Part shown: one piece after another, positions 32,279 through 43,597 of the stretch
How the letters are laid out: each line of letters opens with the position of its first letter
Numbering within the stretch: the first letter of the stretch is position 1
Assembly: GCA_030789695.1 (NCBI GenBank)
Contig: CM061139.1
Span: forward strand, 1-64,000
Direction of reading: 5' to 3'
DNA: 64,000 nt
Source: Scilla litardierei
Taxonomy: Eukaryota > Streptophyta > Magnoliopsida > Asparagales > Asparagaceae
Notes under the pieces: model-generated
Told to the model about the DNA's origin: nothing
The model's input: the letters and a program-made list of their open reading frames with translations, nothing else
Databases searched by the model: none
Position numbers and translations under genes: made by a program

Positions 32279-35200
32279 TCAACCCATGTCCCTAAAACCC
32301 CAACTGGAAAATGCTCTAGCTTCCTCAGTGGTTGCTGGTTCTTGGTCATGCAGTATAACTCTGATATCAGCAGCTATCTCCTCGAAAAGGACAGTCTGGT
32401 TTCTCTTCTCTCCATCAAAAATGCGTCGATTTCTTTCTTTCCAAATATGCCAAACTGAAGCGGCCAGTGAAGACTTGGCTAGGATGTCCATAGCACTTTT
32501 CCCATCGTATCGGCCAAGGTATAATTTCCCAACCTCTCCTAAACTTGGAGTAACATGAGTAGAGATATGGTGATTTTTCAAAGCTCTGTTCAGAATATAG
32601 GTAGAGAAGGGACATTCGAAAAATAAGTGTTCTATGTTCTCCACCTTATTCTCATCGCATAATACGCAATGTACCGGGTTAGAAATCCCACATCTTCTCA
32701 TCAAATCCCTGGTAAGCAACTTGTTCTGCAATGCACGTAATAAAGTAATAGACATTTTAGGGGAGTGATGAGGGTACCAAATTAACTTGTGATAGAGAAA
32801 TTGAAGGCCGCGCTGGCGCACCCCCTCCCAAGCCTGTTTGAAGCTGAAATACTCCCCCGGAACCCACTCCCAACCATCGGAACCAGGTTTCAGTTGCTTT
32901 TGTCGAATCAACTGCCTGATCGGATCCAAAGCAGGTTCCGCAATCCAGGCGCCTTCCCTCCAATAGTCGCTGACCCGTTTCATCTCGGCTCCAGGCGGGA
33001 TGTCGCACACTGTAAAGAGGGGCCCGCATCCAATCCAAGGATCCAGCCAAAAGAGAGTATCACGTCCATCTCTAACAGATCTACGGATTAACTTGTGAGT
33101 GGATGATCGGCATTGAAGCAGCCTCTTCCATGTGCCGGAATGTGATGGACATCCTTTTGCCGCAAAGAACCCAATGTCAGACCCGTATCTCCCCCTCATA
33201 TGTTTAGCCCAAATACTTTTAGAAGTGAGGTATCTCCAAGTAAGTTTTAATCCAGCCGCCTCATTTAAGCCTTCCAGAAGCCTGATCCCAACGCCTCCTT
33301 CTTCTTTAGGTTTACAGATATCTTCCCAAGCCCAAGATCTAGAAGATCCCAGAATAAACCGTCGGCACATAGAAGAGATGGTTCTCAGAATATTGACAGG
33401 GATCTTGAATGCATGTATCCAAAAGGCAACAATCTCGTAAATCACTGTCCTCACCAATTCAATATGTCCTGCTATAGAAAGCAAAGACGAACTCCAGCCC
33501 AACATCCTCTTCTTGCATTTATCAACTAACTTTCCATAATTAATAGTTCTGGGATATTTTGAAGAAACCGGAAGCCCAAGGTAGGTGAATATAGTTGTAG
33601 CAATCTTGATCCCCAACATATCAGCCAATTCATTCTTTTTAATAGCCCCCTTGCTAAACAGTCCAGCACTTTTATCCCAGTTTACCTGAAGCCCAGTAAA
33701 ACTATAGAAATCTTCCAACAGCATTTTGATGCCCAAGAAAGATTTCTTATTTGCCCGACAGAACACCAGGAGATCATCGGTGAAAAGAAGATGAGAGATG
33801 GATCCAGATCACCGCATGGGCTGAATGATACCCATATTGATGGCCCCAGAAATCAGGATGGAAAAAGCTTCCATGGTAATGACAAATAAATAAGGAGAGA
33901 GAGGGTCACCTTGGCGAATACCCCTATTTCCCTTGAAATAACCATGGGGAGACCCATTCACCAAAACAGAGAAGGTCGGTGAAGAAATGCATTCTTTAAT
34001 CCAGCCAATGAAAATATCAGGAAAACCCAATTGCTTCAGGAAGAAAAGTATGAAGTCCCGATTAACACTATCGAAAGCCTTTCTAAGGTCTAATTTCAGA
34101 CATGCCCTTCCACCCATAGGGTTGCTGAAGTCTCTGATCTACTCATGGGCTAGTAGGGTACAATCCGTCAGAAGCCTCCCTTTCAGGAAAGCAGCTTGGT
34201 TAGGAGAAATAAGCTCATGGATGACCAATTTGAGCCTGTTGCAAATAATTTTGCTGATAATCTTGTAAAGGACATTGCAACAAGCTATAGGCTGATAATC
34301 TCCCAAAGTCGATGCATTGTCATTCTTAGGGACCAGAGTAAGAAAAGTGTGGTTCACAAGCCTGAGAAGTGAACCAGATCTGAAAAAAGATTTAATGGCA
34401 GCAGATACATCATTCCCAATAAGGGCCCAATTATGTTGGTAGAAAAATCCATTGTACCCATCAGGTCCAGGGGATTTATCAGGCCCGATTTGAAAAACTG
34501 CAGTTTTGATCTCCTCTCTGAAACCCTCTTGCTAAGCCAAACAGAAGAATCCTCAGTTAATATTCGTTTCGGCACCAGATTCTGAAAGGAGGTCCGATAG
34601 TGGTTCTGATTATATAATTCTTCGAAGAAAGCTGGAGCTTTAATTTTCAATTCATCCTGGTAATTATTTCGGCCCCCCTTACTATCCACAATGTGGTAAA
34701 GATTGTTGCGGTAGATCCTAGACTTCATAGCAGTGTAGAAAAACTTGGTATTCTTATCTCCCAGTGTTAGCCAGTTCTGACGGCTCTTTTGCCTGAATAT
34801 ATCTTCTTCCAGCTTCATGGCATTAATTAACTCCTTCTGAAGGTGTTGTTCTTTGTGCTGGAGAGAGATGTCCGAATGTAAGTTTGGGTCATTACGGATG
34901 CCCTCAAGATCCCTTCTTAAAAGCTTTACCAAGTTAGCTGCATGATAATCCCCCGCCCAAGCACGAAGGATAGGTTTCAATCTTTTTAATTTTTGAGACA
35001 GATTATACATTGTAGTACCCTTTACATGTCCGGCCCAAGAAGTTTCAATAGTTTCCCTGTAACCAGGGCAGTGAATCCAGTAGTTAAAAAACTTGAAAGG
35101 CTTAGGATAAGAGAGAACCTGGGAGTGAAGATTCACCACAATAGGAATGTGGTCACTAGTAGCAGACTCCAGATATTCTGAAAAAGTCTCCGACAGTGTA

Positions 35201-35825
35201 TGAATCCAAGAATAATTACAGAATACTCGATCAAGTTGTGCAGCTATACGGGCTTTTCCAATACGATTGTTGCACCAGCTAAATTTGTTACCCTTGCTTT
35301 TCAGCTCCTGAAGCGCGCACTTGTTCATACACTCACTGAAGTCTAGGATCATAGACTCCTCAAGTTTTCTGCCACCAACCTTGTCCTAGTATAGATGACA
35401 CTATTAAAATCCCCTCCCACCAACCAAGGAGAATTACCAATCAAAACAGTATCAGCTTCAATGCTTTTCCACAGATCTTTTCTTTCCGTCATAGTATTAC
35501 GTCCGTACACTCCCGTGATTACACAAGTGAACCCTCCAACATTAACACAAGAAACAGACATATGTTGATCAGAGCAAGATAATGTAGTAGACTTCCAAGT
35601 AGCGGGGTTAAAACCCATAATTATCCTTCCTCCAGGCGCATGGACAGAGTTATCAAGGGTGCACCAACCCTTAGGGATGCCAAAATTATTGCCGTTAGTT
35701 GGAAACTTAAGTTTGGTCTCCAAAAGAATAATTGCCGATGGATTTATTGAAGTAATCATGTTCCTCAGGTCTTTTTGCCGCACCTGATTATTGAGTCCCC
35801 TGGTATTCCAAAAAAATATAGTCAT
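32279..35825 (-). pseudogene. L1 ORF2: endonuclease, reverse transcriptase, zf-RVT
   Basis: Would nick target DNA and reverse-transcribe the L1 RNA. Endonuclease 35825-about 34980: WNTRGLNNQVRQKDL, ETKL, GGDFNSV and SDHIPIVV are the expected motifs; a frameshift near 35370-35350 splits it. Reverse transcriptase: SPGPDGYNGFFY is in another frame near 34470 (frameshift about 34530), then DYQPIACCNVLYKIISKI, CLKLDLRKAFDSV, IRQGDPLSPYLF and the catalytic FTDD (33784-33773). From 34357 leftward the frame is single, with stops at 34141-34139 and 33811-33809. The C-terminus has the zinc-binding RT-associated domain (KLLTRDLMRRCGI, CVLC, EHLFFECPF). No RNase H. At least two frameshifts and two stops, so inactive. 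Confidence 0.92.
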
Positions 35826-36116
35826 AAATCAAAATTGGGATGTTTGTGTCACCTGAGACCTGGTACATCTCCTAGCCGAAATACTTGGCTCCAACTTCTT
35901 CTTCCCAGCTTTGATGTCTGCCGTACGGCGAAGCTGTTCCTCCACCTCCTTCTCCCAATCAGGATTATCAATGGTAAGTTCTTCAGGAAGTATGTCTATG
36001 CATTCCGCATCACCACTATCAAATAGCAGAGGACCCACGCCCAGAACTGGCAGCCCGTCAATATTTATCTCATCACTACCATCTGCCTCCTTAAGCAAGG
36101 CAGGGAATGAGGCATG

Positions 36117-36472
36117 AACAGCTGCTGGGGTGGCAACAGACCGTCATGCTCACAGCCTTGGCGAGGGACAAAATTTGTAACAGGGATAGCACCCCCACCC
36201 GAATGCACATCAGGTACAGAATTTCTAGCCTTGACAACGACGCTCAGGCCACAAATGTTTGATTTCGGTAGATAACCAATAGTGGGGGAAATGCTCTCTA
36301 GAACTGGAAAGGTAACAGATTGGATATTCTTAGTAGGGAGGTTTCCTTTCCCTTCAGTATGCAGACTAATTCATGGGCCTTGCATATTAGAAACATTGTT
36401 TCATTCAGGCACCTGTTCCGGTGAGCTACTGGGTAAATTAACTCCCCTATCCAGACAGAGCCCCATCTCAAT
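36117..36472 (-). other. L1 ORF1-ORF2 interval
   Basis: Probably the decayed C-terminus of ORF1. Frames at 36098-35829 (acidic, LKEADGSDEINIDGLPVLGV) also read as ORF1 tail. ORF2 starts at 35825, just after the stop at 35829, a tight junction usual in plant L1 elements. Confidence 0.55.
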
Positions 36473-37819
36473 TTACGTCGGTGTAGCGTTATTCACAGTT
36501 TGTGATAGATCAGTGTTCTCTTTGGCACCTTGAACATCAGTACTCTCTAGTACTTGGATTGAAGGGAGCTTGATCTTGCTGGGACACTGTTTATCAGTAT
36601 GACCAAAGCAAACACAACGACTACACCTAGGGGGCTCTCCTTCAAACTTGGTGTCAATAATAACAATTGAACCATCATCCATCTCCACCTCAAAGGAAGA
36701 AAGTAGGGGGTTAGAAGCATATACTTCGATGAGACAACGGGCATAGGAGATTCGCTCTAAATAAGCCGTAGCCCGATCGAGGCAAATAGGCTTACCTAGC
36801 ACAGAGGAAATGATGTTAAGGCCCTCCAAGTTACACATGTAGAGCGGGACGCCATGTAGCTGAACCCAAATTGGGATCGAATATAGAATATCCCGGTCAT
36901 GCTTCATATCAAGGCTCCATCTTTTGAGAACAACAAGTCGACCATCAAATAGCCAAGGTCCTCCAGAGAGTACTCTATTGCACTCCTCCTGAGATTCGAA
37001 TCTGAAGTAGAAAAACCCATTCTCCTTGCTGTAAATTTGGATCCTCTTTTTAGTTTTCCACATTCTCTCCGTCCAAGCAACAATTTGATTATAGAAGGGT
37101 ATATCACCCAAAACATAACCCACCAGTGTGTTCCTCCAATTTTCAGCACCCCGCTGCATAAGATTCCCAGGGAATCTGGCACAAATAGAACCATCCTCCC
37201 TAGTCTTTGGTGGAATATGAGTCATGCCCAAAGCCGCCCCATACGTGCACCGATTTGCACATATATCCACCCACGAAAGCTTGGCTCCTGCAGTCTTAAC
37301 ATTGAAAATAGGCCTCTCAGGCAATTTAGCAAACATGGTACGGTCACGTCCCCCTTGATGATGAAACCCATCATTCAACTGCCCCTTGGGCCTCTGCCTC
37401 CGAGAGAATGCCCCAGTATTCCAGTCCGTCCCGATACCCACAGGGTGCCACCTCTTATTAGGTCCATTCCCAGTCCAGGGGAACGCTGCCGCATTCGAAC
37501 CCTTAGCCAGCAGACATCTACGCACAACTTGCCACCCGTTCCCAACATCCTCAACCACCCTCCTGAGAATCCCATCTCCCTTAGCCAAATCAACACCAGG
37601 TCCCCTGCGTACAGACAGGCCGCACCCATCACCAAGGAGGGCATCACCAACGCCAGGTCGCGTAAGCCCTAGAACCCCCAAGCCATCCGAGAAAGATAGA
37701 ATGTCTTTATTACGATCTGAAGAAGTTGGAATGCTTGATGAAACGCGAAGATCAGCAAGCCCACCGTTAGCCCTACTTGGATCGCCGGAATCGCCTTCTC
37801 CATCAATCGCCTTCTCCAT
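36473..37819 (-). pseudogene. L1 ORF1: DUF4283 RNA-binding protein with zinc knuckle
   Basis: 448 residues from ATG 37819. A low-complexity N-terminus (1-190) is followed by a DUF4283-type RNA-binding domain (about 225-365: VGYVLGDIPFYNQIV, FYFRFESQEECNRVL, GGPWLFDGRLVVLKRW, PIWVQLHGVPLYMC) and the CCHC knuckle CSRCVCFGHTDKQC (about 418-431). The family binds L1 RNA as part of the ribonucleoprotein. This frame is uninterrupted but seems to end early (36473), with more ORF1-like residues in other frames downstream, so the C-terminal tail is probably frameshifted. Expected length 450-600. Confidence 0.85.
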
Positions 37820-37832
37820 TTTTTATTATATA

Positions 37833-38035
37833 TGAACGGAGGCTCAAACGGTGTTTGGAATCGATGAACGGAGGCTCAAACGGTGTCGGATCGAGCTGAA
37901 ATTTTGTGGGGAGCTACGTAACAAGTATATCTACCTACTGCAAAAAAAATTTTCAAAAAAAAAATACTCACAAACCCCGAACAGCGGGGGTGTGCTCAGG
38001 TATCTCTACCCGAGGTCATTCTTAGGTACATTTTT

Positions 38036-38038
<3 letters not shown>
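37833..38038. mobile_element. Half of a palindromic element (P1)
   Basis: GAACGGAGGCTCAAACGG (twice, 37834 and 37866), then GTCGGATCGAGCTGAAATTTTG and TACTGCAAAAAAAATTTT. This is homologous to the right arm of the palindrome at 40427-40816, while its end (CTTAGGTACATTTTTTGC) matches the palindrome at 38256-38659. The left arm is missing and replaced by the L1. Followed by (TA)n 38039-38096. Confidence 0.7.
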
Positions 38039-38094
<56 letters not shown>

Positions 38095-38255
38095 GTATAT
38101 GTGTATATGTATATCTGAATATGTGTACATGTATACATATACATATACAGATATCTGTATATCTATATATGTATATGTATACATGTACACATATACAGAT
38201 ATATATATATACACACACATATACATATACATATACACACATATATATACATATA
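38039..38255. repeat. Mixed TA/CA/TATG microsatellite
   Basis: (TA)n at 38039-38090, then imperfect ATGTGTATATGTATA and ACACATATACATAT words up to the palindrome at 38256. Tyr/Ile-rich open frames through it are artefacts. Confidence 0.93.
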
Positions 38256-38659
38256 AGGCAAATGTGCCTGAAAATGTGCGCGGGTAACATACCTGCACAC
38301 ACACCCTCTCTGGGGGGTTTTAAAGTATGTTTTTTGAATTTTTTTTGCAGTAGCTAGTTCTACATGTTGGTAGCTCCCTACAAAATTTCAGGTCAGACAA
38401 ACACCATTTGGGTATTGAAATATCCATCACAAAAAAGTTGCAAAAAAAATTCCAGAATTCTGGACTGTTTTACGCAACGTTTTTGTGATGGATGTTTCGA
38501 TGCCCAAATGGTGTTTGTTTGACCTGAAATTTTGTGGAGGGCTACCTAACATGTAGAACTAGCTACTGCAAAAAACAATTTAAAAAAAATTTATACCCCC
38601 CGGAGAGAGGGTGTGCGCAGGTAACAATACATGCGCACGTTCTTAGGTACATTTTTCGC
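38256..38659. mobile_element. Palindromic foldback element P2 (404 bp)
   Basis: Left arm AGGCAAATGTGCCTG...TGCACACACACCCTCTCT pairs with right arm GGAGAGAGGGTGTGCGCAG...CTTAGGTACATTTTTCGC. The centre is CCAGAATTCTGG at about 38452, so there is almost no loop. Arms agree along about 200 bp with few mismatches. Flanked by TA/CA repeats on the left and TA/TG repeats on the right. Non-coding. Confidence 0.88.
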
Positions 38660-38683
38660 TATATATATATGTATATATATATG

Positions 38684-38740
<57 letters not shown>

Positions 38741-38757
38741 ATGTATGTATGTATGTA
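38660..38757. repeat. (TA)n, (TG)n and (GTAT)n compound microsatellite
   Basis: TATATATG words, then TG x 16 or so (38693-38724) and GTAT x 9 (38724-38758). Confidence 0.95.
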
Positions 38758-39905
<1,148 letters not shown>

Positions 39906-39927
39906 TATATATATATATATATATATA

Positions 39928-39990
<63 letters not shown>
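39906..39990. repeat. (TA)n(CT)n compound microsatellite
   Basis: TA run (39907-39930) then CT run (39931-39990) with one TT interruption. Confidence 0.96.
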
Positions 39991-40336
39991 TCAAATGAGA
40001 ACATTTCGCACCGTGCGAAAATGTTTTTCGTATTTTTTTGAATTTTTTCCCAAAAATTCTTTTTTCCACCTTCATTATATATTATTATACCCCCCTCAAA
40101 AAATAATCGTTGAGAAATAATGTCATTTGGCCTTCGATCAAGGCATTTCAACAAATTCACACGTTTTGAGACCGTTAAATTTGTAACGGGTGGATGGGTG
40201 CTCTAATGCCCAACGAGTTCACCCATTATTTTCCCTGGGATATATAATTGTATGGATTAAACATCAAACAAAATTTTGAAAAAAAAAAACTTTTCGCACG
40301 GGATTTCACATGGGTTTTTCGCAACCAAAGATTGCC
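39991..40336 (+). mobile_element. Microsatellite-flanked element, copy 2 (Micron-like)
   Basis: Direct repeat of 31666-32028: same start (TCAAATGAGAACATTTCGC) and same end (GCAACCAAAGATTGCC) with scattered differences. Preceded here by (CT)n and followed by (CA)n(GA)n(TA)n, different microsatellites from copy 1, so the boundaries of the unit are well defined. Confidence 0.75.
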
Positions 40337-40339
40337 ACA

Positions 40340-40426
<87 letters not shown>
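40337..40426. repeat. (CA)n(GA)n(TA)n compound microsatellite
   Basis: CA (40336-40357), GA (40358-40384) and TA (40385-40424) runs in succession. Confidence 0.97.
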
Positions 40427-40427
<1 letters not shown>

Positions 40428-40816
40428 AATGGAGGAGGGCTGACAGCGATGGAAATTTTTCCAGCGCTGTCAGCGATCTGGGCATGCTACATTAATTTTT
40501 TTAAAAAAAATTTTTTGCTGTTGGTAGATATACATGTTAGGAAGCTCCCACAAAATTTCAGGTCGATCCGACACCGTTTGAGCCTCCGTTCATCGATTTC
40601 AAAAACGTTGCGCAAAATCTGGACAGTTTTGCGCAACATTTTTGAAATCGATGGACGGAGGCTCAAACGGTGTCGGATCGACTTGAAATTTTGTGGGGAG
40701 CTTCCTAACAGGTATATCTACCAACTGCAAAAAAAATTTAAAAAAAATTAATGTAGCATGCCCAGATCGTTGACAGCGCTGGAAAAATTTCCAGCGCTAT
40801 CAGCCCTCCTCCATTT
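40427..40816. mobile_element. Palindromic foldback element P6 (390 bp)
   Basis: GGAGGAGGGCTGACAGCG at the left and its inverse at the right. Arms include GGTCGATCCGACACCGTTTG and its inverse. The centre is around 40625 (GCGCAAAATCTGGACAGTTTTGCGC). Near-perfect arms of about 190 bp. Left (TA)n, right (CA)n (40817-40840). Its arm is homologous to P1. Confidence 0.9.
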
Positions 40817-40840
40817 CACACACACACACACACACACATA

Positions 40841-41294
40841 TACAAATGAGGACCTTTTGAATCTTTGTTCTACATGGCATCAAAATATGACTAGTACAAA
40901 ATGTTTGGGAGAGTGGGGGGCCAATGGAGTGTGGGTGAGTGGTTGGGTGTAGAGTTTGGTGTTTTGGTGGAACCCCCATACAAAAGCCCACCACATTCCA
41001 TGTATTTGCAAGTTTGCCATTGTTTTTTCATAAAACCCAAAGACCCCTCATCTCTCTCTCTATTTACGGATTTGCAATTGCTCTTTTTCTGCTGTGCACC
41101 CATGTTTTTTTGCACTTTATTCCCTGATTTTGTGCCCCTGCGACGACTGACCCATGGTTTCTTTTTAATGTCAGTATTGCGTCTGGGAGACGATTATCTC
41201 CGTCGTTCTTGCGCTCGGGAGACGACTGTCCCGTCACCATTTCACCCGTGAACCAGCTGTCCCCTCGGTTTCGCCCCCGGGAGACGACCTTTGT
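40841..41294. other. Helitron-adjacent segment without a gene
   Basis: Text such as TTGGTGGAACCCCCATAC and CCCCGGGAGACGACC suggests promoter or UTR-like captured DNA. The words GGGAGACGA recur at 41187, 41217 and 41279 as a short dispersed repeat. No supportable coding sequence. Confidence 0.45.
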
Positions 41295-41323
41295 CGTGCC
41301 CTCCGGGCACGGGCATTCGCTAG
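41295..41323 (+). mobile_element. Helitron-type 3' terminus (plus orientation)
   Basis: Hairpin CGTGCCC-TCC-GGGCACG (41295-41311), then GGCATTCG and CTAG at 41320-41323, followed by T. Same stem as the terminus at 31336-31352 but the opposite orientation. The body would lie to the left. No 5' TC end was located. Confidence 0.65.
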
Positions 41324-42257
41324 TATATATATATTATATGATAATATTATATATATATATATAACCATATTGCCTATCACATATAACATTTTGTGTTTGG
41401 GTCTGCGTATATATATTATATCATATCATACATATAATATATCATATTTGGGAGCCGGCTACTTACGATGATGATATCAAATAAATATCAAGATGTTATG
41501 GGCTACGCTTTAGTGCTAAGGTTAGGGTTAGGGTTAGTGTTAGTGTTAGTGTTAATGTGTAGAAAAGCAGGGTAGTACGTGACAAACCTTAGGGGTCTAA
41601 AGTGGAAAAGGCTCGATGACATTGTCGTAATTTGAGAAAGAGAAGGGCTTTTTGGTGGTATGAAAAAGTAATGGCAAGCATGTGAATAATTGAAAAGGGG
41701 GCCGGTTGTTGAAAGTGCAATGTCAAAAATGTAACTAAGTAGGATGTTGTCGGTTTTTTGTTTGAAGGGCCATGTGGCGATGTGACATTGCCACATGGGA
41801 AAACATGCCACCTAGTACATTAGCAAGAAGAATATTTCCTATTTTCTAAGATATATTGATATTAATTGGGTCGTGTCGTATATGTGACATGTTCATATAT
41901 GACCTTCCCATTTAGGAGAGAGCATGAGTCGCAGAGTGGAGTTTTCCCTTGATTCGAGTCAAGTGTGCACTTGAGTGCACATGTGAATGCAAAAATGAAG
42001 GGCCCGAGCTCTGGAGTCTGGGTAGAAGTCTGCCCAGTACCCTGGGCCGAAGCTTCTGCCTAGTACTCTAGGCCGAAGCGGTGCGCACTTCTGCATACGC
42101 GCTTGTGTGACGGGCTGGTTTGGTTTTTTTGCAACTGGCGTTTATGCTAAACTCAAATTTAAGTATTTCTTTTCGTGCTATGTAATTTGATGTGTTTACT
42201 TGTTTAATATTTTTTGTTTTACCGTCTAAGTTAATATTATTTTTTGGTAGGATCAAC
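41324..42257. other. Unassigned AT-rich segment with TTAGGG-like run
   Basis: (TA)n patches at 41326-41365, then GGTTAGGGTTAGGGTTAG decaying into GTTAGT repeats (41519-41555). Near 42023-42076, CCAGTACCCTGGGCCGAAG and CTAGTACTCTAGGCCGAAG form a diverged direct repeat with an inner palindrome. No gene or LTR is recognised. Confidence 0.5.
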
Positions 42258-42447
42258 ATGGCGAGGACGACCCTTCAGGACCAGAGGCTGGCAGCGGGGG
42301 CGATGGATGGCAAAGGGGCGATGGAGCTAGTCTTGGCGAGGGTAGAGGGCTTGGGGGCGATGGAGGTCTTGGCGATGGTAGCGGGCATGGGGACGATGGC
42401 GATGGTTGCAGGCAATGACGGATTGGATGAGGGTAGCGAATTTGGGA
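42258..42447 (+). pseudogene. Possible gypsy gag N-terminus, glycine-rich
   Basis: ATG at 42258 (MARTTLQDQRLAAG). In the +1 frame the following 130 bp read as Gly/Asp repeats (GDG, GHGDDGDG), suggesting a frameshifted or variable glycine-rich N-terminal region. Cut by the gap. Assignment to the Tekay-type element on the other side of the gap is inference from position and orientation only. Confidence 0.3.
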
Positions 42448-42947
42448 NNNNNNNNNNNNNNNNNNNNNNNNNNNNNNNNNNNNNNNNNNNNNNNNNNNNN
42501 NNNNNNNNNNNNNNNNNNNNNNNNNNNNNNNNNNNNNNNNNNNNNNNNNNNNNNNNNNNNNNNNNNNNNNNNNNNNNNNNNNNNNNNNNNNNNNNNNNNN
42601 NNNNNNNNNNNNNNNNNNNNNNNNNNNNNNNNNNNNNNNNNNNNNNNNNNNNNNNNNNNNNNNNNNNNNNNNNNNNNNNNNNNNNNNNNNNNNNNNNNNN
42701 NNNNNNNNNNNNNNNNNNNNNNNNNNNNNNNNNNNNNNNNNNNNNNNNNNNNNNNNNNNNNNNNNNNNNNNNNNNNNNNNNNNNNNNNNNNNNNNNNNNN
42801 NNNNNNNNNNNNNNNNNNNNNNNNNNNNNNNNNNNNNNNNNNNNNNNNNNNNNNNNNNNNNNNNNNNNNNNNNNNNNNNNNNNNNNNNNNNNNNNNNNNN
42901 NNNNNNNNNNNNNNNNNNNNNNNNNNNNNNNNNNNNNNNNNNNNNNN
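42448..42947. other. Assembly gap (500 N)
   Basis: Placeholder gap. Several kb of gypsy gag-pol would be expected here if both sides belong to one element. Confidence 0.99.
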
Positions 42948-43551
42948 ATGGGAGGAAATGTCGATCGCCGTTGAGTTGGGATGACGTTGGTGATCGGGAG
43001 CTGTTGGGACCTGAGATGATCGTGGAGGCCGTGGATGTTGTCAAGAACATTCGGGAGAGGTTGAGGATTGCTCAGGACCGTTTTAAGCATTGGGCGGATG
43101 CTAAACGTTGTCCTTTGGAGTTTCAGCCGGGCGACCATGTGTTTCTGAGGATTTCCCCGAATCGTGGTGTGATTCGCTTTGGGAAGCGAGGGAAGTTGAG
43201 CCCGCGATACATTGGATCGTTTGACATTCTGGAGAAAGTTGGCGAGGTAGCCTACCGCTTAGCCTTGCCGTCATCTTTGGAGGGAGTTCACAATCTTTTC
43301 CATGTGTCGCAGCTTCGTCGATCATTTGCGATCCATCTCATGCTGTGGATTTCTCAGAGATTACCGTTCACCCCGATATGACGTATGACCAGCAGCCAGT
43401 GCAGATTCTGGACAGGCGTCAGAAGTCACTTCGGAACAAGGTTGTCAATCTTGTGAGGGTGATGTGGCGACACGGCTCGCCTGGAGAGTCTACTTGGGAG
43501 AATGAGGATGAGATGCGAGAGCGTTTCCCACTTTTGTTCCCGGACACGTGA
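42948..43551 (+). pseudogene. Tekay-type gypsy integrase C-terminus with chromodomain
   Basis: End of the gag-pol polyprotein. WDDVGDRELLGPEMIVEAVD, GDHVFLRISPNRGVIRFG, GKLSPRYIGSFDILEKVG and VAYRLALPSSLEGVHNLFHV are diagnostic of the chromovirus integrase C-terminal domain. After a one-base frameshift near 43325-43335 the next frame continues ICDPSHAVDFSEITV and a chromodomain (ILDRRQKSLRNKVVNLVRV, then WRHGSPGESTWENEDEMR). The chromodomain guides integration to modified chromatin. The stop follows LFPDT at 43551. The polypurine tract TTGGGGAGGA and the LTR begin 46 bp later. Everything upstream is in the gap. Confidence 0.9.
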
Positions 43552-43587
43552 GTGTTGGGAAATTCCGAGGACGGAATTTTTCTTAAG

Positions 43588-43597
43588 TTGGGGAGGA
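43588..43597 (+). other. Tekay polypurine tract
   Basis: TTGGGGAGGA immediately before the LTR start TGTAACGAC. Plus-strand primer site of the gypsy element. Confidence 0.85.

Larger units (their letters stand above)
32081..37830 (-). mobile_element. Plant L1 (LINE) retrotransposon, degenerate
   Basis: Reverse-oriented non-LTR element: ORF1 (37819-36473), ORF2 (35825-32279) and a poly(A) tail (T run at 32081-32099). The ORF1 start lies about 12 bp from the right edge, so the 5' UTR is nearly all missing (5' truncation). It abuts the half-palindrome at 37833. No clear TSD is visible because both flanks are TA-rich. Confidence 0.88.
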
